A DNA stretch of 64,000 bases from an uncultured Clostridia bacterium (GTDB lineage: Bacteria; Bacillota; Clostridia; Christensenellales; UBA1242): positions 245,546 through 309,545 of the forward strand of contig CAKVMH010000002.1 of the NCBI GenBank assembly GCA_934772045.1, read 5' to 3'. Every line of letters starts with the position of its first letter. Position 1 is the stretch's first letter. Positions 55,223 to 63,628 of the stretch are shown piece after piece. The notes beneath the pieces were generated by a model. The model ran no database searches, was not told the origin of the DNA, and worked only from the letters and a program-made list of their open reading frames with translations. The translations under genes were made by a program, and so were the position numbers.

Positions 55223-55516
55223 ATGTTAGATAAAAAACAGAGAGTTCAACTTCGCAGTTTAGCAAGCCAACTAAAACCAGTTGTATGGGTTGGCAAAGAT
55301 GGTTTTACACTAAATGTTTTAAGCCAAATTGAACATCAACTTTTTGACCACGAACTTATAAAGATTGCCATGCAAGAAAATGTTACCCCACCAACTGAAT
55401 TTGAGTTGACCGAAATGGCAGTTAAACTTGGTGCCGAGGTTGTAACAACCATTGGCAGGAAAATTGTGCTTTACCGCCACAGTGAAAAGAAAAATGTTAA
55501 GCATGTTTTGGCTTAA
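55223..55516 (+). CDS. yhbY: YhbY-family RNA-binding protein (CRM domain)
   Basis: This 97-residue protein consists of a single CRM domain. The family start LDKKQRVQLRSLASQLKPVV and VGKDGFTLNVLSQIEHQLFD are followed by the Gly loop IGRKIVLYRHSEKK. YhbY binds pre-50S particles and helps large-subunit assembly. The GxxG-type RNA loop is present in VGKDG. AGGAGAAATAT precedes the ATG. The last six codons (NVKHVLA) form the left arm and loop of the terminator hairpin, so the coding sequence and terminator are overlapped. Confidence 0.92.
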   Translation: MLDKKQRVQLRSLASQLKPVVWVGKDGFTLNVLSQIEHQLFDHELIKIAMQENVTPPTEFELTEMAVKLGAEVVTTIGRKIVLYRHSEKKNVKHVLA

Positions 55517-55524
55517 CATTTTTT
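55493..55524 (+). terminator. Terminator overlapping the yhbY stop codon
   Basis: AATGTTAAGC and GCTTAACATT form a ten-pair stem around an eight-base loop, followed by T residues to 55524. The stop codon TAA lies inside the right arm. Confidence 0.9.
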
Positions 55525-55599
55525 ATACATTAAAATTCGTTTTTGATTTGTTGATTTTCATTCTAAGCGCTAAACTGTTATTGTGTGAAACTTTAAGCA

Positions 55600-56151
55600 T
55601 TATGTTTCAACACGGGTATAATTCTTTATCACATGGTCAGTTTGTTTTGTTTCGCCTGACGATGTGTTTTTTTGTTTTTTGTTGAATAAACCTTTTAAGC
55701 CACCACCTTTAAAAAGTGACATTACTCCTTCAAGCATTTTAGGGTTTTTCATAACAGTTTCAATTAATGTCTGCATGTTAAAACCTGTTTGCCCAGTTTG
55801 CGCATTGCCTGAATTTTGTGGCATTTGATTAGTGAAACTAGTTAGCAGTTTCGACATATCTCCACCACCTTTATTTAACAAACCAAGAAGAATTGGCATC
55901 ATTGATTTAAAATCAAAATTAAAAGGCATTTGTGGTGCACATGGTTTTGGCTTTGGGGGTAGACATGGCGGTTTGGGTGGTTTTGGGATACAATCACAAT
56001 TATGCTTTTTAAAGCTATTGTCAATATAAAAAGTTGGCAAGCAATCATAAGGTTCTGCAAATACCACCTTTTTAATTTCCTTATGTTCCATTCCATGCAC
56101 ATAAGCATTCGGGTCACAAAAAATTGCGTTACGACTATCTTCAAATTCCAT
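55600..56151 (-). CDS. Pro/Cys-containing soluble protein, unknown (possible spore-associated)
   Basis: I do not recognise this 183-residue protein. Residues 52-78 form a Cys-Pro-Lys-rich linker (CDCIPKPPKPPCLPPKPKPC). After it come a hydrophobic MMPILLGLLNKGGG segment and a Gln-rich stretch, then VMKNPKMLEGVMSLFKGGG. A Gly-Leu tail and a basic NKKQKN region end the protein. Such Pro-rich linkers with scattered Cys are common in spore coat-like proteins, but that is only a resemblance. No good Shine-Dalgarno precedes the ATG. It is divergent from the small helical protein at 56254, and the two share a 15-bp direct repeat in their 102-base intergenic space. Confidence 0.6.
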   Translation of the reverse strand: MEFEDSRNAIFCDPNAYVHGMEHKEIKKVVFAEPYDCLPTFYIDNSFKKHNCDCIPKPPKPPCLPPKPKPCAPQMPFNFDFKSMMPILLGLLNKGGGDMSKLLTSFTNQMPQNSGNAQTGQTGFNMQTLIETVMKNPKMLEGVMSLFKGGGLKGLFNKKQKNTSSGETKQTDHVIKNYTRVET

Positions 56152-56253
56152 AATTATATTTATGTCAAAATTTTTAATTTGTGTAAATATTATTAAATTT
56201 TAAAATTATGTCATTTTATGTCAAAATTTAGCATATCTAACTATGAGGTGATT

Positions 56254-56532
56254 ATGCCAAGAGATTTTAAATCTTTTATAAAAGAAAACGAAAAAACATT
56301 AAACGAAAACAAGGAAAAAGCAAGCGAGTATCAAGACCTTATAGACAAATATAAAAACATGGGCAACGACGAATTGATGTCTAATCTTTTAAGTGAAGCA
56401 AGCAAACTTAAACAGCAAGGAAAGTTAGATAGCAATCAATTAAATAATTTAAGTTCCACCTTAACCCCTTTCTTAAACAACGAACAAAAAGACATGCTTG
56501 CAAATCTAATAAAAGCGATTGACGCACAATAA
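56254..56532 (+). CDS. Small helical protein, unknown
   Basis: The product has 92 residues from the ATG at 56254, preceded by GAGGTGATT; an in-frame start at 56218 lacks a site and overlaps a repeat. The sequence is charged helix throughout (NENKEKASEYQDLIDKYKNM; LNNEQKDMLANLIKAIDAQ at the end). There is no membrane segment, Cys or known motif. It is transcribed toward the subtilase gene, 119 bases away, and divergent from the Pro-rich gene. The two divergent genes may share regulation. I cannot assign a function. Confidence 0.65.
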   Translation: MPRDFKSFIKENEKTLNENKEKASEYQDLIDKYKNMGNDELMSNLLSEASKLKQQGKLDSNQLNNLSSTLTPFLNNEQKDMLANLIKAIDAQ

Positions 56533-56651
56533 TCTAAAAATTCTAAAAAATATTAATAAAAACACTGTAAAAAGCACAATTTTTGTTGTTTTAACATGTT
56601 TTTAATTAAATTTTTTATATTTTAACTTGAATTTAACTAAAAGGATATATT

Positions 56652-57764
56652 GTGAATTATACAATCAACAAAAGCAAAATCAACCCTTTGCTAATTGACA
56701 ATGTTTCAATACTAACTAGGAAACAACCCAAAAATGTGATTGTTTCAGTTTTTGATTTCGCCAAAGCGGAACACTCGTTTAATCAGCAAAAACTACAATT
56801 TAAACCATACCCTTTTGCCAATTGTTTTTGTATGTGTGTCAACTACATTGAAATGGCAAAATTATCAAACGAAAGTTATGTTAAATACATTGACCCTTGT
56901 GTCAAAGTTTGTGCCGAGCAAAAGCAACAGGACAACATGAATTTGTCGGCACTTACACAACAAAAGCATCTAGGCAAAGGAACAACAATTTGTTTTATTG
57001 ACACAGGCATTTTTCCGCACTTTGATTTTCTTTTTCCGCAAAACCGAATTATAAAATTTATTGATTTTGTGAACCATAATAACATTCCTTATGATGACAA
57101 CGGACACGGCACTTTTGTTGCAGGCATAGCATGCGGGAATGGTAATTTAAACAAACAAAACATTGGCTTTGCGCCAAAGGCAAATATTGTTGCGATAAAA
57201 GCACTTAGCAGTGCTGGCACCAGCGACAGCAACATCATTTTGGACGCCATGCAATGGGTTTATGAAAATTACAAACAGTACAACATTTCAATCGTATGCA
57301 TGAGTTTTGGTGCAGATTTTGCAAATAGTAGTGACCCTCTGTCACGCGGTGCCGACGCTTTGTGGCGCAAAGGTTTAACAATAGTGGCAGCCGCAGGCAA
57401 CAGCGGACCCAACGAAAGAACAATTAAATCACCAGGTAACAACCCTAATATTATAACAGTTGGCGGACTAGACGAAACCAGCATGCAAGTGGCAGACTTT
57501 TCAAGCCGTGGACCCACAACTTTTGGTTACAAACCTGACCTTATTGCTCCAGCTGTTGATGTGGTTTCCTGTGCGTTAAATACGCCGTACACAACAATGT
57601 CCGGCACAAGTGTTGCCACCCCTATTATTGCTGGAATTTGTGCAGATTTAAAAAGCATGTACCCACAAATAAGCAACTATCAAATTAAAAACTTCTTGCT
57701 TAAAAATTGTGTTAAATTAACTGGTGACCCAAACAGCGAAGGTGCCGGCTTTTTAAAATTTTAA
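56652..57764 (+). CDS. Subtilisin-like serine protease (S8), no signal peptide
   Basis: The 370-residue protein starts at GTG 56652 behind AAAAGGAT. A 100-residue N-terminal region without signal peptide precedes the catalytic domain. The triad is Asp117 (CFIDTGIFPH), His152 (DDNGHGTFVAGIA) and Ser320 (TTMSGTSVATP), with the oxyanion Asn250 in AAAGNSGP. All are intact, so an active enzyme is expected. The domain order fits intracellular or cell-associated AprX-type subtilases; clostridial Csp proteases are another possibility but are larger. The neighbours offer no further clue. It is followed after 96 bases by the degenerate ABC gene. Confidence 0.88.
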   Translation: MNYTINKSKINPLLIDNVSILTRKQPKNVIVSVFDFAKAEHSFNQQKLQFKPYPFANCFCMCVNYIEMAKLSNESYVKYIDPCVKVCAEQKQQDNMNLSALTQQKHLGKGTTICFIDTGIFPHFDFLFPQNRIIKFIDFVNHNNIPYDDNGHGTFVAGIACGNGNLNKQNIGFAPKANIVAIKALSSAGTSDSNIILDAMQWVYENYKQYNISIVCMSFGADFANSSDPLSRGADALWRKGLTIVAAAGNSGPNERTIKSPGNNPNIITVGGLDETSMQVADFSSRGPTTFGYKPDLIAPAVDVVSCALNTPYTTMSGTSVATPIIAGICADLKSMYPQISNYQIKNFLLKNCVKLTGDPNSEGAGFLKF

Positions 57765-57825
57765 TTAAATTATTTATAATTTACATAGAAACACTAGTAA
57801 AAATACGAATTTTTCATGCTATTTA

Positions 57826-57854
57826 TTGAAATTTTAATAAATTTTTGTTAGAAT
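57826..57854 (+). promoter_or_regulatory. Promoter giving a leaderless transcript of the ABC-like gene
   Basis: TTGAAA (57826-57831) and TAGAAT (57849-57854) are separated by 17 bases, and the ATG at 57861 is six bases after the -10. No Shine-Dalgarno is present. Confidence 0.65.
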
Positions 57855-57860
57855 TAAAGC

Positions 57861-58493
57861 ATGATAGAAATAAAAAATTTAAGTGTAAAGTATAATAGCG
57901 ATTTTTATTCACTGTACAATTTGAATTTAAAAATAGATAGGAACACTTTAATTTTGGGCGACCGTTTATCTGGCGGTTTTGCATTAATGCAAGTCCTTGC
58001 AAAATTTAAAAATTCATATTGGGGTGAAGTGTTAATTGATGATGTCAATGTTAAAAAAATAAAAAACAAAAATTTAGATTTAGCATTTGTTAGTTACACC
58101 CCAACCCTATTTAAGAATAAAACTGTTAAAGTAAATTTAATGTACCCATTAATTATGCGAAAAGTTAAACGTGAAAAATGTAATGCACTTGTAACAGAAA
58201 TTACTAACCTTTATGGAGTTGATTATATCGACAAAAAGGCAAAAAAATTAACTGAAAGCGAAGCAAAAATTATATGCTTACTGCGTGCTATTATCCGCCA
58301 ACCTAAAATTATTTTGCTTGAACATTTTTTTGAAAATTTAGATGAGCCTTCTACCTTTTTAGCAAACAAAATAATTTCACAAATTGAACCTAATTGTTTA
58401 GTAATTGCAACTGAAAATGCAACTCAACCTTGTTACGAAAATTATAAAGTTGAACATTTTGAAAACGGAAGTTTAATAACACCAAAACAATAA
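57861..58493 (+). CDS. ABC ATPase-fold protein lacking ATP-binding and catalytic motifs
   Basis: The 210-residue protein keeps the outline of an ABC nucleotide-binding domain: MIEIKNLSVKYNSDF at the start, LYNLNLKI, a Q-loop-like AFVSYTPTLF and helices in order. The Walker A reads GDRLSGGF, with the essential Lys and Ser/Thr replaced by Gly39 and Phe40. The signature LSGGQ is LTESE. Walker B and the catalytic Glu read LLEHFF (Glu154, His155), and the H-loop His is absent (IATEN). ATP hydrolysis is therefore unlikely. No permease is adjacent. It could be a regulatory or structural relic; the frame is intact and it has its own promoter, so it is probably expressed. Confidence 0.8.
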   Translation: MIEIKNLSVKYNSDFYSLYNLNLKIDRNTLILGDRLSGGFALMQVLAKFKNSYWGEVLIDDVNVKKIKNKNLDLAFVSYTPTLFKNKTVKVNLMYPLIMRKVKREKCNALVTEITNLYGVDYIDKKAKKLTESEAKIICLLRAIIRQPKIILLEHFFENLDEPSTFLANKIISQIEPNCLVIATENATQPCYENYKVEHFENGSLITPKQ

Positions 58494-58803
58494 ATTTCTA
58501 GACTTACAAACAAATTTCAAACAAGAATAAGTATATAAAGTTTGGCGCACATTTAAAATTTTTATATAAAAATTGCAAAAATTATAAAAAACACTACAAA
58601 AAATGCTATTTTAAATAAATTTTTGAACATTTTAAATAAAATTTTATAAATTATTTTAAATTTACCCATATCTTAATTGTTGCCACAAAAATAATTAATA
58701 ATGTCTTTTCTTAATTTTTGTACATTTTATTAATTAAAACAAATCTTCAAATTTTCTTTAATTCTAAAATATCAATATTAAAAATATTCTAAAATAACAC
58801 ATG
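58494..58803. other. Very AT-rich intergenic stretch, nothing recognised
   Basis: Repeated short A and T tracts (ATTTTATAAATTATTTTAAAT and similar) with no frame, RNA motif or clear promoter. It separates the ABC-like gene from the convergent clpC operon. Confidence 0.5.
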
Positions 58804-58833
58804 AAAAAAGTTGGCAACTTATGCCAACTTTTT
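58804..58833. terminator. Bidirectional terminator between clpC and the ABC-like gene
   Basis: AAAAAGTTGGCA and TGCCAACTTTTT form a 12-pair stem around ACTTA, with A and T tracts on both sides. It can end the clpC operon on the minus strand, 76 bases beyond its stop, and any plus-strand transcript. Confidence 0.92.
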
Positions 58834-58908
58834 AATTATAATTAACGACTAATAACAAACCATGTCCATAAAGATGTAAAACAAATTGGTTCATTTTAGT
58901 TTAAATTT

Positions 58909-61425
58909 TTACTGTGCATTTTCAGGCTTTTCGGCGTCGGTTGATTTGTCGTCTGCTTTAACTAGGAAAACAAGTTTTTCGTCTTTATAATCTACCACAA
59001 CTTTATCGCCTGACTTAATGTCACCTTTTAACATCTTGTCTGCCAAGTCATCTTCAATTTTGCTTGTGATAAGCCTTTTCAATGGACGCGCACCGAAATC
59101 GTCGTTTGTACCATTTTTAACAAGGTAATTTAATGTGTTGTTTGTGAACTTTAACTCTACGCCACTTTGACGCAAATTCTTGTTGAGTTCGGCAAGCATT
59201 TTCTTAGCAATCTCTTTCATTACAGGTGCTGAAAGTTTGTTAAACACAACAATGTTATCAATACGGTTTATAAGTTCTGGGCGGAAGTATTTTTTAAGTT
59301 CGGCAAGCATTGTCGCTTGTTTGTCTTCCCTTGCGTCGTTATTATCTTTAAACCCTAGGTCAACACTGTTTTTATACAACTTATCGCTACCGATGTTAGA
59401 TGTTAAAATTATGATTGTGTTTTTAAAACTTACAACTTTACCATGGCTGTCTGTCAACCTACCATCGTCCAAAATTTGCAAAAGCATGTTAAACACTTCT
59501 GGATGAGCCTTTTCAATTTCATCAAACAATACAACACTATAAGGTTTACGACGAACTTGCTCAGTCAATTGACCGCCGTCGTCAAAGCCAACATATCCAG
59601 GAGGGCTACCTATCAATTTGCTGACGCTGTGTGCTTCCATAAATTCGCTCATGTCAAGGCGGATAATCTTATTTTCATCATCAAACAACGCTTCGGCAAG
59701 TGCTTTGCTAAGCTCAGTTTTACCAACACCAGTTGGGCCCAAGAATAAGAAACTGCCAATTGGGCGTTTAGGGTCACGAATACCGATACGGCTACGCCTA
59801 ATTGCTTTTGCAACTTTTTCAACCGCTTCATCTTGCCCTTTAACACGCTCGGTTAAAACCTTTTCCAGATTCAACAACTTTTCAGCTTCGCCTTCGGTCA
59901 ATTTTGTTAGAGGAATATTTGTCCACTTGCTTACCACTTCGGCAATGTCTTGTTCGCCAACAACAGCAATTGAATTTTCTTGTGTCATTGGCAATGAATT
60001 TAACCTTTCAATTTCTTGTTTTGTTTTGCCAACTTGGTCACGCAATTTTGATGCGCGTTCAAAATCTTCTTGATTTACTGCGTCGTCTTTTTCTGCTTCT
60101 AATTTTTTAAGTTTTTCCTTTAATTCTTTCAATTTAGGGCTGTCGTAATTCTTTTTCACTTTTGCCCTACTTGAAGCTTCGTCAATAAGGTCAATTGCTT
60201 TGTCTGGCAGTGACCTATCTTGAATGTAACGGTCACTTAAATTTGCAGCAGCATTTATTGCTTCATCTGAAATCTTTACATTGTGGAACGCTTCATAACT
60301 GTCACGGAGCCCACGCAAGATGTCGATTGTTTGCTCAACTGTTGGTGGATTAATTGTGATAGGTTGGAAACGACGTTCCAAAGCTTTGTCTTGTTCAATG
60401 TATTTGCGATATTCGTCGGTTGTGGTTGCACCGATTGTTTGCATTTCACCACGTGCAAGATATGGTTTTAACATGTCGGCAGGGTTGGTTTCGCCCTTTT
60501 CACTGCCTGCTTGTGCCAAAGTGTGAATTTCGTCAATGAAAACAATGATATTTTTATTTTGAGTTATCATTTCAATGGCATTTTTAAGTTTTTCTTCCAT
60601 ACTGCCACGATATTTTGTGCCAGCCATAAGCCCGCCAATGTCAAGGCTGTAAATGGTTTTATTTTTCAACAATGCAGGCACTTCACCAGCAACAATTCGG
60701 CGTGCCAAACCCTCAACAACCGCAGTTTTACCTACACCTGCTTCACCTATAAGCACTGGGTTATTTTTAGTTTTACGGCACAAAATTTCAATCATACGCT
60801 CAATTTCAGCATCACGCCCAATAATTGGGTCAATTTTACCATTTTTTGCGCGCAAGGTCAAATCCGAACCCATTTCAAGCAATTCTGGTGGCAACTGGCT
60901 TGAATATTCTTGTTTTGCTTTGCCTTCGCCTTTATTAAAATTGCCAACTTGAACAAAGCCGTCAGTGTTAAAGTTGCCTTGTTCTTGATTATTTTGGCTA
61001 GAATTAGAATTTGCAATTAAACTTATAGCCTTGTTGCGCATTTCATAGACATTAAGTTTGAGTACGCCAGCCAAAATGTTGATTGCATAACTGTCGTCTT
61101 GGCTAAGCAATGCAACCAAAAGGTGTTCTGTTGAAATGTATGCACTGTGGGTGCGCTTTGCAACACTGCCAGCAATCATAAGCAATTCTTTTGTGCGCGG
61201 TGTCAATTCAACAACACTGCTAGGAATACCACCCGGCATACTGTCTAACACTTGTTGCACAATGTCAGGTTCAACTCGATAGGCCTTCAAAAGCCTACTC
61301 GATTTGCTTTCAACTTTTGTCAACGCATACAAAATATGCTCAGTGCCAACTTCATTGCCATAATTTGATGCAATTTTAGACGCAACTTGAACACATCTGT
61401 TTGCTAAATCCGTTAAATTATACAT
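58909..61425 (-). CDS. clpC: ATP-dependent Clp protease ATPase subunit ClpC
   Basis: ClpC unfolds proteins for ClpP and, in Bacillus, accepts arginine-phosphorylated substrates. The 838-residue protein has the double N-domain with GTEHILYAL and STEHLLVAL, keeping both Glu residues that bind phospho-Arg in Bacillus ClpC. Two AAA+ modules follow ([26 protein letters not shown]), with a middle domain carrying the UVR-like [16 protein letters not shown]. Walker B motifs ([25 protein letters not shown]) are intact. AAAAGGAGATGAT precedes the ATG. It is the last gene of the ctsR operon. Its tail ends in an acidic [14 protein letters not shown]. Confidence 0.97.
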   Translation of the reverse strand: MYNLTDLANRCVQVASKIASNYGNEVGTEHILYALTKVESKSSRLLKAYRVEPDIVQQVLDSMPGGIPSSVVELTPRTKELLMIAGSVAKRTHSAYISTEHLLVALLSQDDSYAINILAGVLKLNVYEMRNKAISLIANSNSSQNNQEQGNFNTDGFVQVGNFNKGEGKAKQEYSSQLPPELLEMGSDLTLRAKNGKIDPIIGRDAEIERMIEILCRKTKNNPVLIGEAGVGKTAVVEGLARRIVAGEVPALLKNKTIYSLDIGGLMAGTKYRGSMEEKLKNAIEMITQNKNIIVFIDEIHTLAQAGSEKGETNPADMLKPYLARGEMQTIGATTTDEYRKYIEQDKALERRFQPITINPPTVEQTIDILRGLRDSYEAFHNVKISDEAINAAANLSDRYIQDRSLPDKAIDLIDEASSRAKVKKNYDSPKLKELKEKLKKLEAEKDDAVNQEDFERASKLRDQVGKTKQEIERLNSLPMTQENSIAVVGEQDIAEVVSKWTNIPLTKLTEGEAEKLLNLEKVLTERVKGQDEAVEKVAKAIRRSRIGIRDPKRPIGSFLFLGPTGVGKTELSKALAEALFDDENKIIRLDMSEFMEAHSVSKLIGSPPGYVGFDDGGQLTEQVRRKPYSVVLFDEIEKAHPEVFNMLLQILDDGRLTDSHGKVVSFKNTIIILTSNIGSDKLYKNSVDLGFKDNNDAREDKQATMLAELKKYFRPELINRIDNIVVFNKLSAPVMKEIAKKMLAELNKNLRQSGVELKFTNNTLNYLVKNGTNDDFGARPLKRLITSKIEDDLADKMLKGDIKSGDKVVVDYKDEKLVFLVKADDKSTDAEKPENAQ

Positions 61426-61443
61426 AATATCATCTCCTTTTAA

Positions 61444-62346
61444 TTATTTTAAAATTTCTTTAACCTTTTTTGCAAGGTCTAACTTTTCTTGCTGAGTTAC
61501 AAACTGGTCAATTTTAGCGTCAACCAATGCCTGCATAGCGTCAATTTGTTTTGGTTTGACATCTAGAATATTCAAATTAACACCGATACGAATGTTTGTT
61601 AAATTGTTTTTTAACTCGTCAAAGCCAACAAGGTACGCCCCTGTAAGCAAGGCATAACTACGCATAACTTTGTCGGTCACATCTGCTTCGTTTGTTGCAT
61701 AAAGCATTTTTTCGCTTTCAATTTCAAGTTCGGCAAGTTTTGTAAGCATTTTGCCAAACTCGGTGAAAACTTCTTCCGCCGTTAGCCCGAGTGAGCAAAC
61801 CGTGCTGAATTTAAAGTAACTGCCATTAACCTTTTCAAGTTGATAACCCAAATTTTTCATGTTTTGGCAAACCTGAGCAATTTTGCCCATTTCAACCAAA
61901 CATGGAAGGCTCAACAAACTTTCAACTTGCAAGCCTGAGCCGATGTTTTTGATGTCGCTCATTAAATAACCGTACTGGTCGTTGTACGCCATGCTAAGTT
62001 TATTTTCAATTACACTTAAAACCGTTTTTGCCTTTGCAAACAGTTTTTCATCAAAATTGTAACAAGTTGCAATTAGCGCAAGGTGTTCACCTGCAAATAA
62101 ATTGACTGCCACATTGTCCTTTGTTAAATATACAGCCTTAGCACGCGGAGCAAGCAAATTGTTTTGATTTAAAAAGTTAATTGTGTTGCCATTGGTGCTT
62201 GTAAGGTTGATTTTTGTTAAATCTTTAAGGACATCGTCCACTTTTGCTTCAATTTCCAAATACTTTTCCTTTTCAAGTTTTGGCATGAATTTATAATCTT
62301 TTAAATTGCGGAAAACAGTAATTTTTGTTGAAATTATATTAGTCAT
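61444..62346 (-). CDS. mcsB: McsB-family protein with degenerate arginine-kinase site
   Basis: McsB normally phosphorylates Arg in CtsR and other proteins. The 300-residue protein (usual length about 350) aligns with McsB at RNLKDYKF, NDQYGYLMSDIKNIGSGL and RSYALLTGAYLVGFDE/NIRIGVNLNIL, so the family is clear. The catalytic elements have changed. SSRIR reads STKIT (Lys8), NEEDHIR reads FAGEHLA (residues 84-90), the TSCPTN Cys is Asp131, GLRAS Arg is Gln140, and the IYGEGSEA region reads VNGSYFKF. ATP and Arg binding are therefore doubtful. It overlaps mcsA by eight bases and precedes clpC by 18 bases. The call is a pseudo-kinase partner of McsA or CtsR, which is inference. Confidence 0.85.
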   Translation of the reverse strand: MTNIISTKITVFRNLKDYKFMPKLEKEKYLEIEAKVDDVLKDLTKINLTSTNGNTINFLNQNNLLAPRAKAVYLTKDNVAVNLFAGEHLALIATCYNFDEKLFAKAKTVLSVIENKLSMAYNDQYGYLMSDIKNIGSGLQVESLLSLPCLVEMGKIAQVCQNMKNLGYQLEKVNGSYFKFSTVCSLGLTAEEVFTEFGKMLTKLAELEIESEKMLYATNEADVTDKVMRSYALLTGAYLVGFDELKNNLTNIRIGVNLNILDVKPKQIDAMQALVDAKIDQFVTQQEKLDLAKKVKEILK

Positions 62347-62854
62347 TTTCAGCCTCCAACTTTTGGATTTTTTTCTTTAACTTGCCTGCGTCTTCATACC
62401 TTTCTTCAGCAACTGCCTGCTTCATCTCTGCACGCAATTCATCAATTTTGCTTTGCTTTGTAGGTTTATTGTCGGCATCTTTAACTGTTTTGGTTGTGTT
62501 TGAAATTGATTCGGGTTTATGGCTTTCAAAACGAGAAATACGTTTTATCATAGCATTCAAATCGTTCCTAAAAGTTTCATAACAATTTGGGCAACCAACA
62601 TGCAAACTTGCTTTAAAATCTCTTAAACTGGTTTTGCAAACTGGGCACACCAAATTTTCAACTTTTTCAAAAGGCAAGAAATCTGCAAAAGGCGCAAAGA
62701 AATCATCGAAAATGCTTGCTGGCTCAGTGTTGAACACGCCTTCTTTCACCACACAATCACGGCATAAATTTGTCGTTTGGCTAACGCCGTTTACAATTAA
62801 TGTTGAATGGTAAACTGCTGGTTTACCGCATTTATCACAATTATTCATATTCAA
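62339..62854 (-). CDS. mcsA: McsA, zinc-binding activator of McsB
   Basis: McsA activates McsB and is part of the CtsR control circuit. The 171-residue protein has two or more zinc-binding Cys pairs: NCDKCGK and LCRDC in the first module, VCPVCKTSL and GCPNCYETF in the second. A C-terminal UVR coiled coil (about 130-168, LRAEMKQAVAEERYEDAGKL) follows. All Cys pairs appear intact, unlike the kinase partner. GAAGGAGATTGAATATG-like spacing is found before the start. It lies 59 bases downstream of ctsR. Confidence 0.94.
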   Translation of the reverse strand: MNMNNCDKCGKPAVYHSTLIVNGVSQTTNLCRDCVVKEGVFNTEPASIFDDFFAPFADFLPFEKVENLVCPVCKTSLRDFKASLHVGCPNCYETFRNDLNAMIKRISRFESHKPESISNTTKTVKDADNKPTKQSKIDELRAEMKQAVAEERYEDAGKLKKKIQKLEAEND

Positions 62855-62913
62855 TCTCCTTTTATAATTTTGTTATCAATTAGTTAAATTTATAAATTAA
62901 AACTTATTATTTT

Positions 62914-63375
62914 TTATTTACCCCTTTTCATTAGCTCTAAAATAATGCTAGCCATAATATTACTGCGCAAGGTATTGTCCATATTCAAAGGGTTGTTTAA
63001 TGCTTTAACGCTAGTTGCACTTTTAATGATGTTCGCTTCGCTGTCAGTTATAATTTTTTTGTCCAACATGTTGGCAACAATTTGATTTGCCTGCAAACTG
63101 TTAAGTGGTTGACGGCAAAGGTTAAGTGCGTTGTTCAAAAAGTTTGCATCACTATCTTTAACACGCGTAACTTTAATGTAGCCACTGCCACCGCGTTGAC
63201 TTTCAACCACAAACCCACGATTGACCGTAAACCTTGTGTTAAGCACATAATTAATTTGGCTAGGTACACATGAAAAGAATTTTGCAAGGTCATTGCGCGA
63301 CAATTCAATGAAATTGTCATCATCTAAACTTGACATAATAAATTCTTCAATCACATCACTTACACTTTTGTTCAC
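62914..63375 (-). CDS. ctsR: Transcriptional repressor CtsR
   Basis: CtsR represses class III heat-shock genes by binding a heptad direct repeat. The 153 residues begin KSVSDVIEEFIMSSLDDDNF and have the helix-turn-helix LSRNDLAKFFSCVPSQINYV, followed by the winged RGGSGYIKVTRV, where the Arg-Gly-Gly wing contacts DNA and senses heat. The C-domain (about 85-150) contains KIITDSEANIIKSATS. The start is GTG with AAAGGGGG upstream. The gene's own promoter carries a perfect CtsR box, so it is autoregulated. Confidence 0.95.
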   Translation of the reverse strand: MNKSVSDVIEEFIMSSLDDDNFIELSRNDLAKFFSCVPSQINYVLNTRFTVNRGFVVESQRGGSGYIKVTRVKDSDANFLNNALNLCRQPLNSLQANQIVANMLDKKIITDSEANIIKSATSVKALNNPLNMDNTLRSNIMASIILELMKRGK

Positions 63376-63476
63376 CTTATCCCCCTTTTAAACATACCTT
63401 GTTTTGTTTTGATTTTATGTAAAAGCCCAAACTTTGTTTGTTTTGCATTTTCCAATAAGAATGTCAAACTTTACAA

Positions 63477-63493
63477 TTTGACTTTCTTTGACC
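63477..63493 (-). promoter_or_regulatory. CtsR operator
   Basis: On the minus strand GGTCAAA-GAA-AGTCAAA exactly matches the RGTCAAA-NAN-RGTCAAA heptad repeat bound by CtsR. It lies just downstream of the -10, covering about +5 to +21, where a bound repressor would block RNA polymerase. Confidence 0.93.
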
Positions 63494-63504
63494 TTTACGC
63501 TTTT

Positions 63505-63533
63505 ACTATACCACTATTATATCCATTTGTCAA
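63505..63533 (-). promoter_or_regulatory. Promoter of the ctsR-mcsA-mcsB-clpC operon
   Basis: TTGACA (63528-63533) and TATAGT (63505-63510) on the minus strand with a 17-base spacer. The start of transcription would be near 63498, leaving a leader of about 120 bases before ctsR. Confidence 0.88.
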
Positions 63534-63552
63534 CAAAAATTGCAAACTTTTC

Positions 63553-63589
63553 AAAAAAAATTAGCAAACTTTTTCTCAGTCTGCTAATT
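63553..63589 (-). terminator. Terminator after the helicase-associated-domain gene
   Basis: On the minus strand AATTAGCAGAC and GTTTGCTAATT form an 11-pair stem with one G-U pair, followed by eight T residues. It ends the gene at 63629-64000 and precedes the ctsR promoter by 20 bases. Confidence 0.88.
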
Positions 63590-63628
63590 TTATCGTTTTT
63601 ATATAAATTTAAGTTAAGAGATGTTTAA

